From NCBI RefSeq assembly GCF_021729155.1, contig NZ_JAJQYA010000013.1:1-64000 (forward strand): 64,000 bases of DNA, in the 5' to 3' direction. Below, piece by piece: positions 27,152-35,678 of this stretch; the stretch's first letter is position 1; each line of letters opens with the position of its first letter. The stretch is from Membranihabitans marinus (GTDB lineage Bacteria; Bacteroidota; Bacteroidia; Chitinophagales; Saprospiraceae). The position numbers and the translations under genes are program-made. A model generated the notes under the pieces. It was not told the DNA's origin and ran no database searches. It saw only the letters and a program-made list of their open reading frames with translations.

Positions 27152-27187
27152 GAAAGTATTTGGATTATTCTAAATACTTTCTTTTTT
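27152..27187 (+). terminator. Terminator after the CHRD gene
   Basis: A 10-bp stem (GAAAGTATTT at 27152-27161 with its complement at 27172-27181), a 10-base loop and a T tract to 27187. It closes the CHRD gene; the next gene converges from the other strand. Confidence 0.85.
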
Positions 27188-27278
27188 ATAGGTATAATCC
27201 CAAATGTATATCACATAATATATAAAACAGTTTAAAAACTGGCCTATACATTATACATTGTATGGAAAATTTGATTGC

Positions 27279-28562
27279 CTACATTATTTTATTGATGCCC
27301 GCCTTATAAGTTTCCAAAGCCCTAATTCTCCCATGTCTGTGATCAACCATGGGTTGTGGGTATTGACTAGAATTCCACTCGGGAATCCATCTTTTAATGT
27401 AAATATGGTTGGGATCGAATTTTTTCAATTGTTCAATGGGATTAAATATTCGAAAATACGGGGCAGCATCACAGCCCGTTCCCGCAGCCCATTGCCAATT
27501 TCCATTATTCGAGGACAATTCATAATCCAATAGTTTTTTAGCGAAATATGATTCACCCCAGCGCCAATCGATAAGCAAATGTTTGCACAAAAATCCACTG
27601 GTAATCATTCTTACTCGATTGTGCATATATCCACTGGCATTGAGTTGTCTCATCCCGGCATCTACCATTGGATAACCAGTCATTCCTCTACACCATTTCT
27701 CAAAATCACTTTCATTGTTTAACCACTCTATTCCGTCGTACTTAGATTTAAAGTTTTGATTGACGACATGGGGAAAATGAAACAGAATTTGCATAAAAAA
27801 TTCCCTCCAAATTAATTCACTTAAAAAGGTGGTATGATGATTTTTCAATTGAGCAATTACACTTCGTATCCCAACCGTACCAAATCGTAGGTGGGGACTT
27901 ATATAACTGGTCGAATCTAAATAGGGATAGTTGCGATTTTTGTCGTATTGATCAATTCCCGTTAAGTCATAGTCTCGAACATATATCGACGAATGTTTAA
28001 AGCCAATATCTTCCAAGGATGGAAGATTGTGTTTCACTGAATAGAAATTAGGCATAGGAGGTAGTTCCAAAGGGGGAAAGGCTTTGTATTTTTCGAGCCA
28101 CTTATTTTTATATGGGGTAAAGACGGTATAGGGAAGGCCATCTTTTTTGACAATTTCACTTTCTTCAAATATAACTTGATCTTTGAAGCTGTGAATTGAT
28201 ATTCCCTTGGAGCTTAGAAATTCTGAAATGACTTTGTCTCTCTTTATGGCATAGGGCTCATAATCCTTATTGATATATACATTTTCTATATCGTATGTTT
28301 CGATTAAATTTTGCCAAACTTCGATCGGTTTACCTTTCAGACAGAGTATTGACGATTGAAATTTAAGGAGGTTTTGATTCAGTTTAACCAATTGTTGGTG
28401 AATAAACTGTACACGTGCATCGTCGACAGGTAGTTCTCTAAGTATATTTTCATCGAAAATAAATATAGGCAAGACCTTGAGAGATCCATTTAGACTATGA
28501 TTTAAGGCCGTGTTGTCTTCCAATCGCAAGTCCCTTCTATACCAAAATACCGCTACACCCAT
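27279..28562 (-). CDS. phr: Deoxyribodipyrimidine photolyase / cryptochrome family
   Basis: A light-driven flavoenzyme that splits pyrimidine dimers. The 427 residues start with FWYRRDLRLEDNTALNHSL, the photolyase N-terminal Rossmann domain (about 1-130). The FAD domain has MTGYPMVDAGMRQL, MHNRVRMITSGFLCKHLLIDW, NNGNWQWAAGTGCDAAPYFR and the C-terminal IFNPIEQLKKFDPN. Length suits a class I photolyase without extra domains. The gene is third in a minus-strand operon after an SDR and TspO, with 5-base spacing to TspO. This grouping is common in Bacteroidota and often under light or B12-dependent control. No such regulator is in the window. Confidence 0.94.
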   Translation of the reverse strand: MGVAVFWYRRDLRLEDNTALNHSLNGSLKVLPIFIFDENILRELPVDDARVQFIHQQLVKLNQNLLKFQSSILCLKGKPIEVWQNLIETYDIENVYINKDYEPYAIKRDKVISEFLSSKGISIHSFKDQVIFEESEIVKKDGLPYTVFTPYKNKWLEKYKAFPPLELPPMPNFYSVKHNLPSLEDIGFKHSSIYVRDYDLTGIDQYDKNRNYPYLDSTSYISPHLRFGTVGIRSVIAQLKNHHTTFLSELIWREFFMQILFHFPHVVNQNFKSKYDGIEWLNNESDFEKWCRGMTGYPMVDAGMRQLNASGYMHNRVRMITSGFLCKHLLIDWRWGESYFAKKLLDYELSSNNGNWQWAAGTGCDAAPYFRIFNPIEQLKKFDPNHIYIKRWIPEWNSSQYPQPMVDHRHGRIRALETYKAGINKIM

Positions 28563-28567
28563 ATCGT

Positions 28568-29026
28568 TTAATTGAAAAATAAAATATACCCATTAAGCGA
28601 GGTGGCAATAATCAGCCATATAAAATAGGGTAGAATGAGGAGGGATTTAATTTGGACTTCATTCTTAAATTGGAATAGAAAATAGGCGATTAGTAATGTC
28701 AATAAGGTAATGGTAATAAAGCCTAAAAGTACGGCGTGATAGTGAAAGAATATTGGATTCCAAGCCACATTCAATATCCATTGGATGGCAAATAAATAGA
28801 GTAATTTTTTTTGATCAATACCACTGCCCCAAAGATATGCCATATACACGGCAAAGCATATCATAATCAAGGTCCAAGCAGCACCAAATACCCAACCAGG
28901 AGGTGTCCATGGTGCTTGATTTAAATTTTGATACCAATTGGAAGCAACTCCCTTACTCGTAAATCTTCCACCGATGCCTAGAGCTGCAAAATTGAGCAGT
29001 AAAAACAAAATTATTTTAAGTATCAT
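28568..29026 (-). CDS. tspO: TspO/MBR family membrane protein
   Basis: The 152-residue protein has five hydrophobic helices and the hallmark segment WTPPGWVFGAAWTLIMICFAVYMAYLW. TspO binds porphyrins and links light or oxidative stress to tetrapyrrole levels. Its start lies one base after the stop of the upstream SDR, implying translational coupling, and its stop lies 5 bases before the photolyase start. The association with photolyase suits a photo-oxidative stress operon. Confidence 0.93.
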   Translation of the reverse strand: MILKIILFLLLNFAALGIGGRFTSKGVASNWYQNLNQAPWTPPGWVFGAAWTLIMICFAVYMAYLWGSGIDQKKLLYLFAIQWILNVAWNPIFFHYHAVLLGFITITLLTLLIAYFLFQFKNEVQIKSLLILPYFIWLIIATSLNGYILFFN

Positions 29027-29027
29027 A

Positions 29028-30443
29028 TTAAGTCGTTATTTGATTTATCATTCCCTTAAAAATAAATCCGTGGAAGGGTAGAACCCCATACCAATATATC
29101 CTGCCCATGACGCCTAGAGGTCTAAATGTAGCAGTCTGTATTAACTGATCTTCCTCCAGTTTAAATTCCAACCACGCTTCACCTGGCAATTTCATTTCTG
29201 CAAACAACAATAGTCGACCTTCTTCTTTATTAGCATATAATACTCGCCAAAAGTCAAGGGCATCACCCACCTCGATAGAGGTTTTCGATGTTCGACCTCG
29301 TCGCAATCCTACTCCACCAACCATTCTATCTAAATGCCCTCTTAATTTCCAAAGCCAGTCACCGTAATACCAACCATTTTCACCTCCAATACTCCATATC
29401 TTTTCTAGACATTTACTTCTATGTTGAAACCCTGCTCTGCGTACATCTTTAAAACATCCGTAGCTGGGTACTTGAATAAATTCAGATATATTAAAGTCCA
29501 TTCCACTGCTGATGTATGCGTCTTTCCAACTCGATACTATTTCATTGTTTTCTATTTTGTTAAATGCTTTAGTTAGAGATTCCCTATAGCCAATAGGTTG
29601 AATATTCAATATTTCATTTAGTCTTTGATCTCTGCACACCACTTCTATTTTCATACTATTGACCAAGGAAACGGCTAACTTATAAGAAGTAGAGGTCACA
29701 AAATATAACCAATATGAGGATAATCTCGGCGTCATCACCGGTACCGTATAGATGTGGCGCTTCAAATTTCGAGCCCGGCCATACTCGAGCAACATCTCTT
29801 TATAGGTCAATATATCTGGTCCACCGATGTCAAAATTTTGATTATAAGTCTCTGGGTTCAACATGGTCTTAGATAGAAAGGCAATGACATCAGATATACC
29901 AATGGGTTGACATTTGGTATTCAGCCATTTTGGAGTAATCATTACGGGCAATTTTTCGACCAAATCTCGAATAATTTCAAAGGAAGCACTTCCCGATCCT
30001 ATAATGATGCCCGCTCTTAATGTAGTGAAATCGTAAGACCCCTTTGCGAGTTCATCCTCTACATTTTTCCGAGAAGATAGATGTTTAGATAGTTCGGTTT
30101 CATTGACAATTCCACTTAGGTAGATGACGTGTTCAACCTTGGTTTGACTCATGGCTCTTCTAAAATTTTGAGCAGATTGATGTTCCAAGGTCTCGTAGTC
30201 TGATGATGCCGACATGGAATGGACCAAATAATAGGCACCATCAATATCATGGGGAATATGGTCCAAGGAAGTTGGATCCAATAGGTCGAGTTGAATTATT
30301 TCAATGGCGGATTTCAATGATGAAGGCGGTGAAAATCGATCTAGATCTCGAACACAACAAATGACTTTATGCCCCTGATCTACCAATATGGGCAGCAGTC
30401 GTTTGCCGATGTATCCAGTAGCACCTGTAAGCAATATTCTCAT
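29028..30443 (-). CDS. SDR with C-terminal DUF2867-like domain
   Basis: A 471-residue protein. The N-terminal Rossmann part begins LLTGATGYIGKRLLPIL and has NmrA/UDP-epimerase-like traits (YLVHSMSAS, FTTLRAGIIIGSGSASFE). From about residue 310 the C-terminal part (WYYGDWLWKLRGHLDRMVGGVGLRRGR, ATFRPLGVMGRIYWYGVLPFHGFIFKGM) matches the DUF2867 domain found fused to such SDRs. It leads the SDR/TspO/photolyase operon. The reaction is not known; a role in carotenoid or lipid-like substrate handling is possible but unproved. Confidence 0.85.
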   Translation of the reverse strand: MRILLTGATGYIGKRLLPILVDQGHKVICCVRDLDRFSPPSSLKSAIEIIQLDLLDPTSLDHIPHDIDGAYYLVHSMSASSDYETLEHQSAQNFRRAMSQTKVEHVIYLSGIVNETELSKHLSSRKNVEDELAKGSYDFTTLRAGIIIGSGSASFEIIRDLVEKLPVMITPKWLNTKCQPIGISDVIAFLSKTMLNPETYNQNFDIGGPDILTYKEMLLEYGRARNLKRHIYTVPVMTPRLSSYWLYFVTSTSYKLAVSLVNSMKIEVVCRDQRLNEILNIQPIGYRESLTKAFNKIENNEIVSSWKDAYISSGMDFNISEFIQVPSYGCFKDVRRAGFQHRSKCLEKIWSIGGENGWYYGDWLWKLRGHLDRMVGGVGLRRGRTSKTSIEVGDALDFWRVLYANKEEGRLLLFAEMKLPGEAWLEFKLEEDQLIQTATFRPLGVMGRIYWYGVLPFHGFIFKGMINQITT

Positions 30444-30653
30444 CTGTAAACTATCAAATATTCAATCAAAATTTGAATCAGAAGGAATATAACATTTTTA
30501 ACTCAGACTTTATATTTATATGTAATCAGTATGTTGAATCGAAGTATAATTAGAATGAAAATTGTCGAGATAGCTATGTCAACTAGAGGATAACGGTGAA
30601 TTTTTAAAGGTCTATTTAAATAAAGGTTTTATTTCAAGAGTATAGATTTTTCT

Positions 30654-32567
30654 TTAATTAGAAATTTTTACCATTTTTTTGGAAATTGACTGCGGAGAGG
30701 ATGGATTCAATTGGATAAAATAAATACCATCTGCCAGGTCTTGAAGGCTTAATGCTATCTGATGGCCACGGTAAGTGGACAAATCCTTTATCAACACTTG
30801 TTTTCCAAAACTATTGAAGACGGATAGCTTTATAGTCTTCATATTTCCAGGAGGGACTACTATAATTTCACCAGATGTAGGATTGGGATAAATTTTGATG
30901 TCAGGATTTTTACGATCACTATTGTTGTCGATGCTGGTAACCGCGGTACAAGACGAAGGTGAAAGATTGTTAATGATAGCACTGTATTTGGGGGCCGGAA
31001 TAACGGAAGTATCTTGATCCATGGTTTCCAACATTCCCCAACTGCCGTAGCGGGCATTGCGACTACTAACAAATCCGAAATGCATGGTTAGTAGGGGACG
31101 ATCTCCAGATTGCAATTGACGCAATCTTTTCAACCAATGATCGTACATATTATACATGGCAGTATCTCGCTGAATATCTAGTAGTGCTTGGGCGTAAGTG
31201 GGCTCACTTCCAAATGGAGTCGGCGTCAGGTGTTGGCCTCCTTCGTAGAATATTATTGGTATGTCCAAAGGGTCGGCTATATTATTTTTGTGTTCGATTA
31301 GATAAGCCATAGATTCGTCCATTCCCTGACGAGCATGGTAAGCTACATCATTAGTCGTCGCATTTGGTCCCAGTTCATCTAATACATTATCTCCGTTTTC
31401 ATTAATTCCAAAATAGAAAGTCAAAGCCAGTGCATCGTAACTGTTAGGACTTAGATTGTTGATGATCCTTTTACTTACATCGGGCCAACCCGTAAACCCA
31501 CCGACTGCTCTAGTGATTCTATTTAATTGACCTTCAAAAGACTGTGTGAAGTGATCCAAACAGTTTTGGACATAGGGAACCAATCCTTCTGGCCAGGAAA
31601 CATTGGGCTGAATACAACCATATTCATTTAACCACTGGGTTTGTCGGAAAATCCAGTTCCATATCTCATTGCTGTATTCCACCGTAAGATGTCGTTCGGG
31701 TTCGAGTTCATCTCTGAAGAGGTTGGCCATGCCGGTCATATAATTGTCACTGGCTGTGTGTGGCACACATACCCACCCATCTAGATCGTAATCATTCATC
31801 AATCTAATCATCATTTCATAGGGAACCCCTTTTTCATAAGCCCATGTGTAATGATCCACAGAGGAACGTTGAGACCAATCCACCAAATTGGGGTTTATCC
31901 AATCTTCGTCGTTATTGATGCCCCAATTATTGGTTTGTCCCCAATCCATAAATCGAATGGTCTTAAATTGAAGCAGTTTTTCCAACCAAATAGGGTTAAA
32001 AGGCTGTTCTTGATAAGTATTTTCAGTGCCCGGCATAAGGATTCGAATATTGCGGATGGGATCGTTGATATCAGATGAAGTGATGGAAAGTTCAATGGTG
32101 CCATTCAAAGGTTGAATTACGTCAAATACCATTCTATTGTCATGAGTTTGAACTAAATTCTCGTAGGAACCCCAAAAGGACAAAGTCCCCTTTCCTTCCC
32201 AGAGTACGGTGTATTGGCCTTTTGGCCAACCATCGGTAATGGCCCAGATGGTTACCGGTATTTGAGGATAGGGCGAGGAATCTATAGTTTGTGGACTGTG
32301 ACTTGGATAGCCATCCTCTCTGTAGGTCAACTCATCGGCATGTCCACTATCGAAGCCGGCATTGGGATTTCCCACATCTTTGGAATACCATTCACGGGCA
32401 TTTTTCATTAAATTGACAAATGGCAATTCTGTTCCATAATCCGTCAATCCCGAAACATTTGTACCAATATTCAATCGACATTCACTCTCCAATTGACTGA
32501 ATCCTATTATGGGTAGACATATGCAGGCTAAGAAATAGATATTTAGAGGGAGAATGTTAATCTTCAT
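30654..32567 (-). CDS. Secreted clan-A-like glycoside hydrolase with T9SS sorting domain
   Basis: A 637-residue secreted protein with a signal peptide (about 1-24). Residues about 190-460 appear to be a TIM barrel with a likely acid/base in VEYSNEIWNW (Glu301) and a likely nucleophile in IIFYEGGQH (Glu442). These are the two-glutamate pattern of clan GH-A enzymes. The C-terminus (about residue 555 on) is a T9SS sorting domain: IYPNPTSGEIIVVPPGN, VFNSFGKQVLIKDL, DGIYFIQL. The exact GH family is not recognisable to me. It is the last gene of the minus-strand glycan block, about 1 kb downstream of a sulfatase, with a repeat element between. Confidence 0.65.
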   Translation of the reverse strand: MKINILPLNIYFLACICLPIIGFSQLESECRLNIGTNVSGLTDYGTELPFVNLMKNAREWYSKDVGNPNAGFDSGHADELTYREDGYPSHSPQTIDSSPYPQIPVTIWAITDGWPKGQYTVLWEGKGTLSFWGSYENLVQTHDNRMVFDVIQPLNGTIELSITSSDINDPIRNIRILMPGTENTYQEQPFNPIWLEKLLQFKTIRFMDWGQTNNWGINNDEDWINPNLVDWSQRSSVDHYTWAYEKGVPYEMMIRLMNDYDLDGWVCVPHTASDNYMTGMANLFRDELEPERHLTVEYSNEIWNWIFRQTQWLNEYGCIQPNVSWPEGLVPYVQNCLDHFTQSFEGQLNRITRAVGGFTGWPDVSKRIINNLSPNSYDALALTFYFGINENGDNVLDELGPNATTNDVAYHARQGMDESMAYLIEHKNNIADPLDIPIIFYEGGQHLTPTPFGSEPTYAQALLDIQRDTAMYNMYDHWLKRLRQLQSGDRPLLTMHFGFVSSRNARYGSWGMLETMDQDTSVIPAPKYSAIINNLSPSSCTAVTSIDNNSDRKNPDIKIYPNPTSGEIIVVPPGNMKTIKLSVFNSFGKQVLIKDLSTYRGHQIALSLQDLADGIYFIQLNPSSPQSISKKMVKISN

Positions 32568-32735
32568 GTTTTAATAATTATTCTAATATTTAAAATGATA
32601 GTTCGTATAACATAATACAAATCTTTATTTCTAAAAAAGATTTATATATTTTCAAAATGGAGAACTTCAAGAATCCTCTGTATCAAATATACACAGCTTA
32701 GCAAAAGAATGAATTTGTACAATGCGTTTTTATAT

Positions 32736-33448
32736 AATACGAATTACATTTTATAATGACGGAAAAGATTTTGAGATGACTGAGCAAGATGCGTAGCATT
32801 GAAAGTCGTAAATCGACTTTCAGCGAAGGAGCCGTGAGCTCAGCCTCACGGATGGGGTGGCCGTTTGACGAGGCTACGACTGAAAGAAGCTCAAAGAGCC
32901 ATTGACCGTAAATCGGTCAAGGTTGAAGGAGCCGAAACCTCCGCGTTTAGGGAGGGGGTGGCTCCATAGCCGTAGCTACGGTGTGACTGAGTAAAGTTGC
33001 TAGAATGGCAACCAAAGGTCGTAAATCGACCTTTGATGAAGGAACCGAGGCCACTATGCCGAGGCGTGATTGCCCTGCAAATCCTGGTTAAGATACTACC
33101 AGTATAGCATTATGTCTCAATCCACAATATTTAATCCACGACTGAATGAAGTAGTCTGAAAGACTACCAAATGCCCACTGAGGGCATTTGATGAAGGAAC
33201 CGAAACCTCAGTGTTTCGGATGGGTTGGCATTGCGGCTCTACAATAAATCGAAAGATAACCGAGTAAAGTACGAAGTACTGAAGGTAGTAAATCTACCTT
33301 CAACGAGGATGACCGAGCAAAGCCGAAGGATCAAAGATCGTAAATCGACCTTTGACGAGGGAACCGGAACCTCCGCGTTGCGGGTGGGCTAGCCAACCCC
33401 CGTGTCGTGGGTGGGTGAGCTTATAAATTATAAATGTAATTCGTATAA
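32736..33448 (-). mobile_element. MITE-like element carrying about five hairpin units
   Basis: It starts with ATACGAATTACATTTTATAATGACGG and ends with the inverted partner ATTATAAATGTAATTCGTATAA. Inside are about five repeat units, each GACTGAG-AAAG, a small hairpin, a longer hairpin with loop TAAAT, then GAAGGA-CCG and a GGGTGG-type segment. Stems at 32801-32821, 32901-32920, 33013-33035 and 33281-33301 differ yet pair perfectly. The stretch at about 33058-33112 is the reverse complement of part of the element at 51857-52136. No ORF of a transposase is inside, so it would need to be moved by another gene. Confidence 0.7.
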
Positions 33449-33479
33449 TTACTTCTCTGTATCCAAGTGTTTGTTTCAT

Positions 33480-33500
33480 TATACCATATGCATTTGGTAT
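33480..33500. repeat. 20-bp palindrome, second copy
   Basis: TATACCATATGCATTTGGTAT, a near copy of the palindromes at 16958-16980 and 47845-47866. It lies just past the end of the element at 32736-33448. Confidence 0.6.
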
Positions 33501-33638
33501 CAATTACTAATGACCATGGCAAGCTTGAAACATCATTTTATATGAAATGATTTATGGTTATAGAATCGTGGAAATTCAATGATCAGAGTGAGATCGCTAA
33601 GATCTATTACATCACTTGGATCAATACCTCTATCATCA

Positions 33639-35192
33639 TTAATAAGTCGATCGATCGGTATCTTCGTATTTGATTTGCAACTCATTGAGTTGGGCTTTTA
33701 AATCTTCAGTGATATCAGCCATATCGGCCTGTCCATAAAGGTTCTTCATCTCTTGAGGATCGGAGTTTAAATCGTATAATTCCCAGCTGTCGATATCCTC
33801 GTAAAAGTGGATGAGTTTGTATTGGTCGGTGCGAATCCCGTAATGGCGTTTTACCATATGTTCATTGGGGTATTCGTAATAGTGGTAATATAGGGCATCG
33901 CGGAGATTCTCTTCTTTGCCTTGTACGAGTGGAAGCAGTGATTCTCCTTGCATGTCCCCTGGTACGGGCAGGCCTGCAAGATCCAAAAATGTAGGAGCAT
34001 AATCGATGTTTTGGACCATTTCCGAAACTTCCTTCACTGTATTTATATTCTTGGGAAATTTCATTAACAAAGGGGTCCGCATGGATTCTTCGTACATAAA
34101 TCGTTTATCGAACCAGCCGTGTTCTCCCATATAAAATCCTTGATCAGAAGTATAGACTATTAAGGTATTATCCGCTAGTCCTTTTTCTTCTAAGTAATCC
34201 AATATTCGTCCCACATTATCATCTACGGAACGCACACATTTGAGGTAATCTTCCATGTAGCGTTGGTACTTCCACAGGGCTAATTCTTTTCCGGATAAGT
34301 TTGCGGCTTTAAATTTTTCGATGATGGGATTATAATATTCATCCCATACCGCTCGCTGTTCGGGATTGAGTCGATTAATCATATTTTCATAGCTCTTTCT
34401 GTATTTGGTCTGCAGATCGCCCTCGGCATCCAACATTTTTAGATCGTAAACCAAATCCATATCCTCGATGATGCTCATTTTCTGACTTTGGGCTGCCAAT
34501 CGATTTTCATAATTGTCAAAATAGGTTTCTGGTACTTCAAATTTTATGCCTTCCATTGTGTGGAGTAAACTCGTATCAGGTTTCCATATTCGATGAGTAG
34601 CTTTGTGATGCAATAGGAGGCAGAAAGGCTGATCGCTGGATTGACCATCCAACCAATTGATGGCTTTGTCCGTTATAATATTGGTTACATAGCCATCGTT
34701 GAGGACGGTATCATTTTCATTGTTAATAAATACGGGATTGTAATAATTACCCTGGCCTATAAGCACATCGGAATAATCGAATCCTGTAGGCTTACTTTTT
34801 AAGTGCCATTTTCCTATAAGTGCGGTTTTATATCCAGCTTCTCGCAAATATTTGGGCATGGTGGGTTGACTGCCGTCAAAGCGTGAACTGTTGTGCGGGA
34901 ATCCATTTTTATGGCTAAATTTTCCGGTAATCATTACCGCCCTACTCGGCCCACAGATGGAATTGGTAACGAAACTATTGTGGAACAGGATGCCATCTTT
35001 GGCGATTCGGTCAAGATTGGGGGTGCGGATATAAGTTGTATCGTATGCGGATAGGGTTTGGTAAGAGTGGTCATCTGTCATGATAAACAAGATGTTGGGT
35101 CTGGCATCTCGCTTGGATTCATCTGTAGATTCGGTTTGACAAGCGACACAAAATAGATATAGTGATATTAAAATCAAGTTACTTAACTTCAT
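33639..35192 (-). CDS. Secreted S1-family sulfatase (lipoprotein) 1
   Basis: A 517-residue formylglycine-dependent sulfatase. It starts with a lipoprotein signal with Cys18 (FCVACQTE). NILFIMTDDHS is the metal-binding N-terminus, and SICGPSRAVMITGK holds the Cys80 to be converted to formylglycine (motif CxPSR with Gly). TLIVYTSDQGFYMGEHGWF is the conserved distal metal site. The gene stands alone, with a GH20-like gene about 490 bases upstream and the T9SS hydrolase downstream. It probably desulfates a sugar of the glycan at the cell surface; positional specificity is unknown. Confidence 0.93.
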   Translation of the reverse strand: MKLSNLILISLYLFCVACQTESTDESKRDARPNILFIMTDDHSYQTLSAYDTTYIRTPNLDRIAKDGILFHNSFVTNSICGPSRAVMITGKFSHKNGFPHNSSRFDGSQPTMPKYLREAGYKTALIGKWHLKSKPTGFDYSDVLIGQGNYYNPVFINNENDTVLNDGYVTNIITDKAINWLDGQSSDQPFCLLLHHKATHRIWKPDTSLLHTMEGIKFEVPETYFDNYENRLAAQSQKMSIIEDMDLVYDLKMLDAEGDLQTKYRKSYENMINRLNPEQRAVWDEYYNPIIEKFKAANLSGKELALWKYQRYMEDYLKCVRSVDDNVGRILDYLEEKGLADNTLIVYTSDQGFYMGEHGWFDKRFMYEESMRTPLLMKFPKNINTVKEVSEMVQNIDYAPTFLDLAGLPVPGDMQGESLLPLVQGKEENLRDALYYHYYEYPNEHMVKRHYGIRTDQYKLIHFYEDIDSWELYDLNSDPQEMKNLYGQADMADITEDLKAQLNELQIKYEDTDRSTY

Positions 35193-35330
35193 GTTTTTTA
35201 AATTTTAATTTTTTAAAAAATGATCAACCTAAATCATTATCTCCGTTAGCATTTCGTATCACATACTCCAATTCCTTTAACATCCGTATTTTACGGATGG
35301 CGAGATAAATATTGTTATAATGACATTGTA
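35193..35330. other. Short hairpin-bearing spacer before repeat element
   Basis: It holds a perfect small hairpin (ATCCGTA TTT TACGGAT) at about 35282-35298, alike in style to the repeat modules. No ORF. Confidence 0.4.
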
Positions 35331-35532
35331 ATACGAATTACATTTTATAAAATCCAGTTCTACAAAGAGCAGGTTTAATTCTTCCGTTTTCTCAAATAGA
35401 AGATAGTCTATTTTTACTAATTATTATCGGTATTCGCTTTGCGGTCTAGCTCTTTTGTAGAGAAAATCAAATCCTGTGATTACCTCTGAAATTGGTATTA
35501 TCCCAAATGTAATTACTAGATGTAATTCGTAT
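35331..35532. mobile_element. Short element with ATACGAATTAC termini
   Basis: It begins ATACGAATTACATTTTATAA and ends TGTAATTCGTAT, the inverted partner, enclosing about 200 bases without an ORF. The interior shares no obvious unit with the longer elements. It is consistent with a non-autonomous element bounded by the same termini. Confidence 0.5.
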
Positions 35533-35678
35533 AAAATAATCTTTCCAAAGCAACGAATAGACAGCCAACAAATTTTAAATTGTAATTGATCTACGATGAA
35601 TTCTATTCTCGAAATAATTTTTTTTAGGTCACAATCTATATCATTCCATTATCATACAGAGGCTAGCTGTGGACTAAG

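Noticed and set aside
32736-33448. Possible integron attC array
   Set aside because: Structured repeats are present, but there are no gene cassettes between them and no integrase; the termini and units do not show the attC core sites.
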